Notes under the pieces: model-generated
Database searches by the model: none
The model's input: the letters and a program-made list of their open reading frames with translations, nothing else
Told to the model about the DNA's origin: nothing
Source of the DNA: Hericium rajendrae
Taxonomy: Eukaryota > Basidiomycota > Agaricomycetes > Russulales > Hericiaceae
NCBI GenBank assembly: GCA_033439255.1
Contig: CM065884.1
Span: 2,232,001 to 2,296,000, forward strand
Length of the DNA: 64,000 bases
Direction of reading: 5' to 3'
Part shown: piece after piece, positions 1 through 10,354 of the stretch
Numbering within the stretch: the stretch's first letter is position 1
How the letters are laid out: each line of letters begins with the position of its first letter
Program-made: the position numbers and the translations under genes

Positions 1-1342
1 CTCGTCTTTATCCTCCCCTGCCTCGTCCTCCTTGTCCTCATCCTCCTCGTCCTCATCTTCGTCTCCTCGCCACTTGTCTTCTTTGTCAATATCCATCTCG
101 TCCTCGTCCTCTTCCTCGGAATCCTCGCTCTCACGAGCACGACCCTCGCCACGCTTAGCCGTCAGACGAGTCACGTTCACCCCTACTTCCTGTGGGCTGA
201 CGTCGCTGTCCAGACCCTGACCAGTCGCCGAAGTTCCAGCCGAAGTCCCAGTCATTGACATGGCTTGAATTCTGTCGGGAGCTTCACACCGTGGTGAGCA
301 ATCGTCATAATAAATCCAAAACAACAGACGTACTGAAATAGCTATGTAGAAACTTGAGAAAAGGCTCCTCAACATTCTTCTTGTAATCCGGGTCACTCGC
401 GCTAAATGTGTGCCCGTCCTCCAGTTCGCTGTGCATCCTGAGGGCTCTGTAAGTGAGATCGGGTCCGCCACGGTACGAGTATGAAGACTTACGAAAATGC
501 CAGGATATCCCCATTGTGGCCGGGCTGGGGGCAGCCGAAAAGAATTGTACATAGCCCACCGGTCTGATGCATGACCTCTTGCACGATGGTTAACATTGTC
601 CGCGGCATGCAATCGATAGCCCTGGAAATCGGTAAGTGCCATGCAAATTAAAACAGTAAGTACAAACTCACTCCTGGCGCGCAAGCATCTGATGATCTCG
701 AGCCTCTTCGGACTCCAGCTCTCCGTTCGACGCGCTCTTCCTCTTGGCGATGTACGCCTTCACCTCCGCCTTCACCTTCGGCGTCTCCAGATCAAACTGG
801 GCCTTGACGAATTCATTGCGAAACGTCACCATCTCCTTCACTTCATCTCCCTCTTTGACGGCGGCAACATAGTTCTTGTACACCTCATCAACCATAACCT
901 TTAGCTTCGACTGATAGTAAAGCGTCATGTAGGCCTGGTGGTCCGCTGGGCAATGCATCTGACGGGTCAAATTCAAGACCTTCTTCCCATCTTTTGGTGC
1001 GTGCACGAGGCAGCCGCCCATCCCGGCGCTTTCAGTGACCCCGTTTGGCCCCGCAATAGGTTGGTTGGCGCGATTATTGAACCACTGCTTTAAACACTGT
1101 TTCCGGTAAGTAATTTTGGTCGCACAGAGCACATGACGACTTACTTTATGAATGACAGGCATGCCCTCCACGGTCACATCCGTCTCCGGCCACAACGCGA
1201 GCCACCGGGCATAGAGAACGGGCCAAAAATGGCAGACCTTGCCTTCGGCCTGCGCCTTGTGGTGAGCAGGTCTCATGGAATGAAGGAAGTCGCACTGGGG
1301 TTTGGAGGTCCAACCTCCCTTTCGGTTGGTCAGGCGGGCCAT
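1..1342 (-). CDS. Gene A, copy 1 (KDZ-cassette conserved hypothetical), 3' end off the window
   Basis: I do not recognise a named domain. The start at 1342 (MARLTNRKGGW) aligns with gene A copy 2 at 40837 (MARLSNRKGGW). The protein opens with a basic region, then W-PETDV-VEG, then an exon with K-WFNN and KKILNLTRQM-like text, then LYYQSKLK and a long charged helix. A 48-base in-frame intron lies near 1094-1141. A second conserved block (305-559) holds a DGHTF motif and FLKFLHSYF. Minus-strand codons from about 260 to 1 are an extended Asp/Glu-rich tract followed in copy 2 by a basic HMG/nuclear-like segment. The gene is divergent from gene B and continues past base 1. Nuclear location is an inference from charge only. 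Confidence 0.75.
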
Positions 1343-1791
1343 TATTGGAATGAATGTAATCGATATAGATGAAGAGCACCGCGAAAGGTATGGACCGATA
1401 GGAATAGAGGGTATGCGGATGCCGGTGGGGGTAGGCCGTCGCTCGAAGGAGTTTCATGGGCGCGCGAGGCTTAATATCTCCTCGCAGCTAACGTTCTACT
1501 CTGCAGGCAGATTTCCTGTAACTGAGTCCTCACCGAGTTAAGTGTCACCTTTACTGAAATTGGCCGTACTGATAACACCACCTGCTGCAGGCTGCATTCT
1601 TTCACCGATCCGCCCCGCTTCGCGAGGCATGTGTCCGTACTATATTGCCCCACAGCGTTATCAGAACGAAACCGACTACCAAAACAGCTCTCCTCTGCTG
1701 CTTCGGAGGGCCCTCGTCGTGCTTTTATAGCGGCGCTGCTGCAGCAGGTCCCTCCAACCCCGCTTCATACGCTCTCTGCTCTTGTCCTACA
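1343..1791. promoter_or_regulatory. Divergent promoter region between gene A1 and gene B1
   Basis: 449 bases separate the two divergent starts. The same head-to-head layout recurs at 29307-29663 and around 40120-40836. I see no coding content and no clear TATA box; a CT-rich stretch before 1792 resembles a basidiomycete core promoter. Confidence 0.5.
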
Positions 1792-2928
1792 ATGGCTCCC
1801 CCTCGCTCGAACCCAAGCTCCCCCTCCGCTGCTGCATCCAATGACGCAGGCGCGGCAGGTGCGCAGGGCTTGCACGAAGCTAATCTGGGGCATGGAGCTA
1901 CCAATGCGGGCTCCCCCGCTGGAAGCGACGTTGCGAGTGACACCGGTGAATCTCCGGCGTTCCTTCTGGGCCTGCGTTCCTCACTAAACTATGACATCCG
2001 TTGCAGCAGAGTCTGACGACCACGCGGGCAATGATGGCCAAGGCGATGAGGCCCCTCCCCAGCAGGAGGCCCCTCCCCAACAGCTGGCCCCTCCCCAGCA
2101 GCCGGCCTTCCCCCCGGCGCCGGCAGGCGATACTTCAGACTGCGTCTATGTCATTCGTCGTGGGTTGCAGACTGGTATATTCGAGGGCTGGTGAGTAGGG
2201 CACCACTTACTCATTATGTTTCTAACAACTGGCAGGACCAATGTCGCCCCCCATGTCATAGGATACCCTGGCGCCATCTTTGTACGTTATTATTCGAGGG
2301 CCGCCGCTGAGGTGGCTTGGGCTCAGATCCAGGCCGAGTTGCTGGAGGAGCAGCTTGCGGGAATGAATCTCGGGGGCTCGCCTCCTGGTTCGCAGACCCC
2401 TGCCAGTGGTGGCGGAGGCTCGGCTCCTGCTACTCCCTCTGCTCATTCCAAGAGCCCGCCGTCTCACTCATCGACTCAGTTCGGCGGAAGCCAAGATCGC
2501 TCGGGTAACTCGGCCGGCAATAAGCACGCTGCCGCCAGCGAGACGCCCCCCGTGGCCGTGGCCGTGGCTGTCGGTGGTGGCGGCAACGGTGGTGTTCCCA
2601 TCGTGACTGTTGTAAGTGGCTTTAGACGCATTGTCAGCCAGGTACTGAGCCCTGACTTCCAGTCTTATGGTGCCAATACCTTTACTCACGAACCTCCGGC
2701 TTCTCCGCCGTTGAGATACTATTACGGCGTTGCCCGTGGTGTTCGGACAGGGATATTCCGCACCTGGTGAGTATTCATCGAGCTCGTGATTTATATCCTC
2801 TCACGTTAGGCGACAGGCCTGAGACGGCGCCTCTGGTGCTCGGATTTCCGCACTCAAGGTATAGACGCTTTAGGACCCACCCGGAGGCCGTCGCTTGGCT
2901 CACGACATACGGGATCCACGTCGACTAG
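1792..2928 (+). CDS. Gene B, copy 1: protein with two RNase H1 N-terminal / viroplasmin-like domains
   Basis: The start is MAPPRSN at 1792. A low-complexity Ala/Pro/Gln region precedes two copies of a motif typical of the RNase H1 hybrid-binding (Caulimovirus VI, Pfam Cauli_VI-like) fold: YVIRRGLQTGIFEGW...HVIGYPGAIFVRY, and YYGVARGVRTGIFRTW...LVLGFPHSRYRRF. In each, an intron splits the codon after the conserved Trp (introns near 2191-2235 and 2769-2815). No RNase H catalytic domain follows; the gene stops at 2926-2928. In the known family this domain binds RNA:DNA hybrids or double-stranded RNA; that B does so is an inference. It lies between divergent gene A1 and co-directional gene C1. 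Confidence 0.75.
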
Positions 2929-3487
2929 ACAAGTTTCTCATCCGTGTTTTGCCTAAGCCTGCTAGTCGATTGTATGAGGAGTTGTACGGTTTGACGGTCT
3001 AGCAGGGGGCCCAATTTTTTGAATGTCTGCTGTATATCTGTCTGTTCGAAAGCATGTACAATACATTGATGATTCCTCGTGCCTCGTTCCCTGCACCTCG
3101 TCCCAGCGCCAAGACTCCTGAATGCATGCGATAACAAGACTAGAATAGTCAAAATAGTCGAGAATAAGTTTACGAATGAATTGGCTTTCTATTGTACTGG
3201 CAGAACGTGGGATGTACAGTGTGATAGCAGCGCTCCGGTGCGCCAGTCCTTGTCGTGATCGTATTGGGCTTGAGCAGGATGAATGGGTCATGTTAAAAAC
3301 ATCGTAAAATCAGAGTACATAGGGAATATGTGCCCGACATGATGTATCTAGTTTGATTCACGAACAAGAAGAGAGGACGTGCATATTTCACAATTTGCTG
3401 AAGCAGGTTGGACTTTCAACACATAACAGTGTGAGCGAATCAGCCGCGCGGACGCGTCAACCACAACTCACATCTTTGGTGCCTACC
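2929..3487. other. Intergenic, no gene recognised
   Basis: It holds the 3' flank of gene B1 and the 5' flank of gene C1. Open frames on the minus strand here are short, without a recognisable domain or intron pattern. Confidence 0.5.
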
Positions 3488-4191
3488 ATGTCTCCGAGGC
3501 ATAAGACAGCCAAGTGCCCTAGGTAAATTGCATATCCTCGCTCTATTCTATTAACTAACAACTCTTCACAGCCCTCGAACTAAGCAGAAAAGTGCTTTCA
3601 TCAAAAACACAGGACGTCACAAGGTCAGCAAGGTGGAGCGACAGAGTCGAGAAGCGGTTCGCCGAGCAGAGTGGGACGGAGTTCGCAGGTGAGTCAAACA
3701 CTGGGCTTCAGGTCACTTATTGAGGGGCAATGCTATCTCCAGGGTCTATACCAATGTCCTCGCTGCTCGTCGCGGACAGGTCGATGAAAATTGCACTAGT
3801 GAGATGGCAGCAAATGAAGCGGATCACTGGTCCAAAGTCAATGAGATCCGTGCCGATTTTCAGGCTCAAGGAGAAGCTGCATGGTCAGAAGACTATTGTA
3901 CTGTCATCAACCAATATCTCGCCGACGAACTTGCAGTGGCGCGTCGCTGCCTATCTACTGCACCGTCGGAACGAAATGGTCATATACATGGTCACCGGAG
4001 ACTGATCGCTGCCTACGCCCAGGAGATGGAGTTTGCTCGCCAAGGCTCACAAGTATTTCAGTGGTCTGCGGAAGATAATACGATCATCTGGGCTGGAGCA
4101 TGGTGAGTTCGGATATTATTATACTTCTGACATCGTCTGACACGACTGCAGCGTGAACCGCAGAGTATTCAAGACGAAGTATGGATTCTGA
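3488..4191 (+). CDS. Gene C, copy 1: small basic protein of KDZ cassette
   Basis: Four exons are proposed: 3488-3522, 3572-3688, 3743-about 4102, and about 4152-4191. Acceptors are CACAG, TCCAG and TGCAG; donors are GTAAAT, GTGAGT and GTGAGT. The N-terminus is short and basic (MSPRHKTAKCP, then KVERQSREAVRRAEW). The core has VYTNV, DENCT, and W-ED-YCTVINQYL-DEL, then YAQEMEFARQGS and IIWAGA, ending C-V-N-R-R-V-F-K-T-K-Y-G-F. Copy 2 (37584-38209) has the same exon layout and the same ending with conservative changes, which supports these splice choices. I do not recognise the family. It sits 225 bases upstream of the KDZ gene on the same strand. Confidence 0.7.
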
Positions 4192-4415
4192 TGGGACTTA
4201 GGATGAGTCGCGACAGGCTAGTGTAGTATAATAGGTATCCTGAACTATATGGTTGACCAGCCATTTCTTGTATCGAGTTTCTTGTATTAAATTACCGGCT
4301 GGCGACGCGATGCCCGACGCATCAATCGGAGACGATCACGTGATCCAGTGGGCACAGCGCCAGCTGTGATAGTATTAGGCACCTCATTACTAGAAACCCT
4401 TCCCTGATCTCTGCC

Positions 4416-7400
4416 ATGGCACCAAAACGCAAGAAAGCCAGTGCACAGCTCGTTGCGATGGCGTCGGCTTCGTCGTCGTCTCCGTCTCAGCTACCCGCTG
4501 ACACTGACGTCGTGACCAGAGTGACCACTGTTTCTGTGCGCCAGGACCCGCGCAAATGTGCTCGCAAGCGCGTGGACCATCATTGCACTGCCATCTCTGT
4601 TCCTCCTCTGCCGCCGCCAGAAGAGCTACTCCCTACTCCGGAGCCATACGAGGTTGTGCTCGATGATGAGCCCGTCAATCCACGCCCTGTTCCTCAAACC
4701 CGGGAAGAATGGATGTCGGAACATATGCCCCAGGCGGCGCGAGGTCGGCGACAAAATAATCAGTGCTCACGGGTGAGTATGCCTGTCATTCCTGCCTTTC
4801 ATTTCTCTGATTATTCTCCAGCCCGAGCCAATCGCAGAATGGTTCCCGCAACGCAGCCAGATGCTCGACGAGCTCTTGAGGCACGAAGGTTTGAGATCAC
4901 AGGCCAACCACGGCGATTCTTCTACCCTTCAATGTCCACGATGTGGAGAGCGACCCAGCACAATCAAGTGCACAGACTGTGTGTTCGGAAGACTATTATG
5001 CGCTAAGTGCCTCACTACCGAGCATGCGACCAATCCCCTGCATCGTGTGAAGGTAAAGTACATTAGTGATCCCTCTCTGACAGGCCCATCTCATGTGAAG
5101 CTCCGCTAGCTATGGAATGGCAAAAACTTTCAACGATATTCCTTGGTGCGTGCTGGTCTAGAAGTACATCTGGGTCACGACGGCGATACGTGCCCCAATC
5201 CTCGTGCGCGCGAGGGGTACCTCCACGTAATTGACCTCAGTGGTTTTCACCAAGTCCGCATTGTCTACTGCGGTTGCGACCATCTAGATACGTATGAACG
5301 TTGGGTACAGCTAGTACGTGCTGGCTGGCTTCCAGCTACACTCGACCGGCCCCGCACAGCCATCACCCTATCCACGTTGGCCGCGTTCCAAAAGCTTGAC
5401 TTCCAAGGCAAGTTGAATGCTTACGATTTCTATCATTCCATGGAGGCTGTCACCGATGCGACTGGCATCTTCATCAGCGGCGTAAGTCACGTCTAGCTTA
5501 TTTCCATCTTGAGTGCCATTCTGACTGAGAATTCCCAGGATCGATATGTAGAATTTCTTCGCACAGTTCAATGGTATCGAAATCTCCAGGCAGCAAAGCA
5601 TTGCGGCCGCGGTCAAGACCCTGCTGGCATGGATGCGACCGAAGCAGGAGCAATGGTCGTGGAGTGCCCTCTCTGTCCTCATCCGGGACGCAACCTCCCG
5701 GAGGGATGAGAAGATGCACCGTTGGAGACCAGGCACGTGCCAGCGAGTATGCTTCCACCCTGCTATTTTACTCACGCTGTCAGTCTGTAGATGGCTCTAC
5801 GCTCTCTTCCTCGCGATGGACGCAAATTTCAAATTGAAGCAGAAGAAGCACAAGGTGGAGAAGCAGGAAGAGCTTACCCCAGGTTGGGGATATTTCGTAA
5901 AGGAGGCTGATTACCAGGAATATCTGGCCGCGTACCAAGAACAACCCGAGGTGAGTTTTGCGGCAACGTAGGCGGACATGATGTAGCTGACTGCTCCTAT
6001 CGCAGCTCAAGCATTGTGATTCTAATCACTCTGCCATCGATCATGCAAACATTCCGGCTCTCAAGCGCTTCGCGGTAAACGGTGTCGGAGCAGTCATTTG
6101 CTCGTGACACTGTTTCTATCGGAAGCACAGAGTAGTCGACTTGCAGAAAGGGGAGCGGTAAGTGCTATTCTGTCATCACAGTCTGCACGAGGTCGATTCA
6201 CCATGCTGATCGCAGATATTGTAATATGGACTATGCACTTTTCGGCTCCCTCGTTTTGACAGCCATGGCGATTCAGATGATCCTGATCTCGTACGACATC
6301 GCATGTTCGTTCCATCAGAATTTCTTTCGCTGCCTTAAGGAAATGCCCCCGAACCTCCAGTTCGACTTCACAGATAAGTCCCTCGTTTGGGCTGTCCCCA
6401 AATTTCACCTCCAAGCGCACGGCGCGTCCTGTCAAACCACATTCTCCCTCAACTACATGCCTGGTGTCGGGCGTACTCATGGTGAGGGCGTGGAGAGCAA
6501 CTGGGCTCTTACCAATCCCGCCGCTCTCAGCAGTCGCGAGATGGGCGGTGCCAGTCGCCATGAGACTTTGAACGATATCTTCGGAGCTGTCAACTGGCAG
6601 AAGACGGTAAAGATTCGTACATCGGCCCTGCCCTTTGACCGTCGAGTTTCGCTAATACACATGTTCCGTCCGTGGCTTCGTTATACAGGCACGAGCATGG
6701 ATCGTCTATTGAATGAGGCCGTCGAAGAGCGGGATATTCAGCGAGAGATCTTCGCGGCATTCATCAACACCATTCCTTCCGAGTACCTCCCACGGTGGGA
6801 GGAAATGGTAGTCGCGTGGGAAGCAGACAAGTCGAAGGAGAATCCATACGAAGAAACTGAAAAAAGTATGTTTTTTTAAGATGTCTCGGTCACTTCTGAC
6901 TAAACGCGTTTACACAGGCACCTCTCTCGCAGATGTGCGTGCTGAAATACAAGAAGAAGAAGCAGACGAGGCCACACGGGGGACAATGTCATTGCATGAA
7001 ATGACTGCGAGCATGTTTCTGAGTGTCAGCCTTGATTTGGAGGAGCAACAGTAAGTTCGTATGCTGCAACTGCTATACTGAATAATAACTCGTTTAATTC
7101 TGGATCTAGGCGTGTGCTACGGGCCCAAGCCAACAAAGACAAGACCGTCAACGCTGCCGTCAAGCTGGGCGATAAATGGAGCACATTGCGCAATCGCATC
7201 GCAGCGTGGTGAGTGGTCCAGGCCATATACATGCCCGGTGTAGCACAGCTGCTAGAGAACAGCACCGGCTCGACATCCCATGGTGGTGACGACGACGACG
7301 ACGATAATGATGGTCCAGCCAGCGGCGATGGCGGTGCTGAGGGTCCCGGTGCAGGAGGCAAGCCAGAGTTTGCAAGTCTGTGGTTGCCGTCTGATCTACC

Positions 7401-8388
7401 TCGGAATCTCCGTCAGTCCGGGTGCATGCCCGGTCTGATAGAGAAGGAGGCCCGGCTGCACGTGGGCCAAGCGGACGATACTCTCCATCATATTTGCCGA
7501 CAACTCCGTGTCTGAATGGGTCTCCTACACTACAAGAATGTTCAAGTCGATGGTCCCGGGGGAGCTGCTCAGACGAGAGTGCAACTGCTACTGCGGGGGT
7601 TGAGCGCAAAACTTGACCGTTTGGTGGAACGCTACCAAGCTGCATATGCTGTTCTAGTCGAGCTGGAACATCGTGGAGACTGGTCTTACCGTCTGCAACC
7701 CCTCAGGCATGACGAACTCAAGGGTCCGACGACACAGGAGGAGGGGTTGGGTGCCGGGCAAAGACGGTTGATGTGGATATGGCAGGTGCAACGTCAAGAT
7801 AACTGCGACATGCCCCTGCCCGGCGAGGGAGAAGATGTAGCATCAGTTGATGATGTGCACGAAAGTACGTCTTTGCTTGTCGGAGTATGATACAAAGGCG
7901 CTAATGATTAAACAGGCATGCGAGCAGAGTGGGCCTCCGGTAGGGCGCGTGTCAAACGATGGGAGGAGGAGGTGATGCTCCTACAAGAGGAGATGCGCCG
8001 CGCGGTATGTTTCTTCGAGTGGCGCTCAGAGGACTGGCGGAAGAAGGTGGGCGGCCGTCCAAAAGCCTCTCCCGATATCCGAGGGGGAGTGGACGCACAT
8101 GCTGAGCGTCAGTCTGCAATCTATCATGCCCTTGCCCTTGCGTGCGCCGGTCGGTGGCGAGGTACTCTACTCAAGCTTGGTTTGCCTGACATGTGGCCTG
8201 AAGACGAATATCATTGGTCCATGCTGAAAGGCGATGTGGAAGACCCGAAGCTCCTGGATGATACTGACGAGGTTGCCACAGAGGTGGTTACCGAAGTGGA
8301 TGAAGAAGAAGACTTTCGGGCGGACTTTGTGGGATCGGGGAGTGGGCCTTCAGAGCCGGCTGCTAACGTCGAGACTGCCGCGCCTTGA
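4416..8388 (+). pseudogene. KDZ transposase, copy 1 (CxC2-like cluster plus RNase H-fold core), decayed
   Basis: KDZ (Kyakuja-Dileera-Zisupton) DNA-transposon transposase. Order: Ser/Pro-rich N-terminus (MAPKRKKASA); a CxC2-like zinc cluster at about 4930-5060 with spacing C-x2-C-x8-C-x2-C-x6-C-x2-C-x4-H; the GFHQVRIVYCGC and FQGKLNAYDFYHS blocks; LAMDANFKLK; YFVKE; DLQKGE; NMDYALF; the conserved SYDIAC (catalytic Asp); VPKFHLQAH; and VGRTHGEGVESNW with the conserved Glu. A long C-terminal region with MPGVAQLLE and CRQLR follows. Many short introns are visible. Aligned to copy 2, the frame meets four stops, all TGA, at 5707, 6105, 7210 and 7513; three replace Arg and one Trp. It is therefore probably non-functional. 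Copy 2 is the inverted homologue. Confidence 0.88.
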
Positions 8389-8760
8389 ACTGCATCACTT
8401 GTACTTGCTCACCTTGTTGTAGTCACCCACCTCGTTTTCTTGGTACATGTCATGTCCGTCGCTGCCGTATTCACATTTCGTTGATCATTATAAAATGAAA
8501 CACTCGGTCTGTCCTTTGAGTCAAAGAATATGAGTTCACGAGTGAACTTCGTCTTAGTGTGTTTCCGCAAACGAGTCACGTGCTAAAAGCCTTCTGCTCA
8601 GTGCTAAGTCGACTTTGCGGCGCGTCTCGATGGGTCACATGATATCAAGGGTTGAGAAATCTGCTAAGTCGTATTTACGAGGTCGCGTTAATGGTTTGGT
8701 TGCGTACTGCCTGGAACTTTCGCATAAATTGGATGTATTTAGGTTATAAGAGCACATAGA
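8389..8760. other. 3' flank of KDZ copy 1, no gene recognised
   Basis: This is mixed-composition DNA after the KDZ stop. I could not identify the terminal inverted repeat of the KDZ element. Confidence 0.4.
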
Positions 8761-9648
8761 AATACTAAAAAACAGTCCTAAGAAGTAATGAATAAAATGC
8801 GGCGCAGCCAGAAACGCAGTGAAAAGTAAGGGGTGATCGGCAGATCAGGAAACTGGAGGCCACATATGGGCACGATAACAACTACATGCAAAAGCACCAT
8901 GCAGCGAGTGAGGGCAGGATGCGGGAAGAGTAACGGCGGAATATGGCCAGAGCAACAGCGGGCTAGGGCGGGAGCAATCAGCGGGAGGAGTGATGGTACG
9001 GAAGTAGCGGGAGTACCGGTAGGAATGGAGCCCGCACATGGGAACTACGATTACTGAACGACCAAGCGCCACGAAACGAGCAATGGCCGGATGTGTGGGA
9101 GCGATGGGCGGGATATGGCGGGAGCATCGGCAGCGGGATGTGGCGAGGGCCATGGCAGGATGGAGATCAAAAGGGTGCAGGGTGGATACGACAGGGAACG
9201 AGGGCGGGAACGAGGGCGGGAATGAGGGCAGGAATGAGGGCGCGGCGAGGGTGGAATGCGACGGGGGAGAGCAGAATACGGCAGGGGAGAGAGGGCGCGG
9301 CGAGGGTGGAATGCAGCAGCTGCGCGAGGAAGAACGGGGCGGAGACGTCGGAGAATGGGGCGCATGAGGGCGCAGAAGAGCACCGCGTGCTACAGGGGCA
9401 TGGAGGAGCATCGCGAGGGCAGAATAGCGGCGGGAATGGGGGGGCAGGGCGGGGGCGGGGGTAAGGGCGGGGGGCGCAGTGGCATGGGAAGCGACAGCCA
9501 ACGCTTCCTGGACGGGTTATAACAACGATTATATAAGAAAGCTAGCTAGCTGCGAGAAAACATAATGGATTACCCTATACTGGCTTCCTGCAGCATTTAA
9601 CACAGCGTTCGGACAGGTGTTGCTGCAATATACTTATTCAACTAATCA
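8760..9648 (+). repeat. G-rich repeat, copy 1
   Basis: The plus strand is strongly G-rich, with a roughly 12-base tandem (cgggaacgaggg-like) around 9190-9240 and G runs near 9430-9475. The last about 130 bases (a TATATAAG, then ttgctgcaatatacttattc...cggccc) match the end of a second G-rich block at 43640-44778. The shared TATA-like box followed by a common tail could be an LTR-type end or a promoter, but I found no matching TG/CA ends or target duplication. Long open frames on both strands are low-complexity and are not called as genes. Confidence 0.5.
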
Positions 9649-9931
9649 ATACGGCCCGAGGAAGAGTACGAAGTTGAGTCTGTCCTCGATGCTCGTCTCA
9701 CCCGGAACAAACATGGCATTGAATATCTCGTCAAATGGGCAGGCTACCCTGATTCGGAAAATCAGTGGCTTTCACGTACCTCCCTTTCCAATGCCCATGG
9801 TGCAATCACCAACTTCTACACCCACCATCCGCATGCACTCAAGACTCCCAATCTTCGTGGACTCATCTACCTCGACCCTGTCCATGCTCATCATGCACTC
9901 CAGGTGAAAGTGCGTCTTAGAGAGGGGGTGA

Positions 9932-10354
9932 TGTCACGGATCGCTCCATTTCTCTTCGCCTTCTTCTCTGCCATCAAGGCATCGCATCGGTCATGTGCTC
10001 CAGCAGCCCCATCACATGTTCACTTCCTCACATGACCTGGGGCTATCCTTCACCCATGCCCTTGTTTCCCTTTGGGACATCCTATTGTTCTCCCTCCCAT
10101 TGTTCTCCTTTTGGCCACCATTGTTCTCACTCTATTGTTCAACCCGTTATGGTGTCCATTGTTCTTTTCCCATTGTCGTCCCAGTACTTATAGGCTCCCG
10201 GTCACTCGCCTATTTCCCTAGATTGTCCATTTCGTCTGTACCGTACTGTACCTCCAATACAGGTCACTGTGCTGCTAGTCACTCTCTGCTCTCTCGCTCT
10301 CATCATTGCTGGTGACTTGGGTGGTTCTCTGCTATCTACAATCGAGTCTTGACA
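9932..10354 (+). repeat. Single LTR of the gypsy relict
   Basis: It starts TGTCACGGA and ends TCTTGACA, giving the short TGTCA/TGACA inverted ends of an LTR. It sits downstream of a chromodomain and upstream of gag, as when two elements in tandem share one LTR. The end at 10354 is inferred from the inverted ends only, since there is no second LTR to align. Confidence 0.45.

Noticed and set aside
1-300. CT-rich microsatellite
   Set aside because: The tract is the minus-strand Asp/Glu-rich coding segment of gene A1; gene A2 has the same acidic tract.
6104-6146. A 43-base alternative intron that would remove the shared TGA (GTGACACTG...TTGCAG)
   Set aside because: It would shift the reading frame and delete the conserved DLQKGE start, and 43 bases is short for this genome.
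8845-9522. Open frames in the G-rich repeat
   Set aside because: Tandem G-rich composition opens frames on both strands; the translations are Arg/Gly or Pro/Ser repeats.
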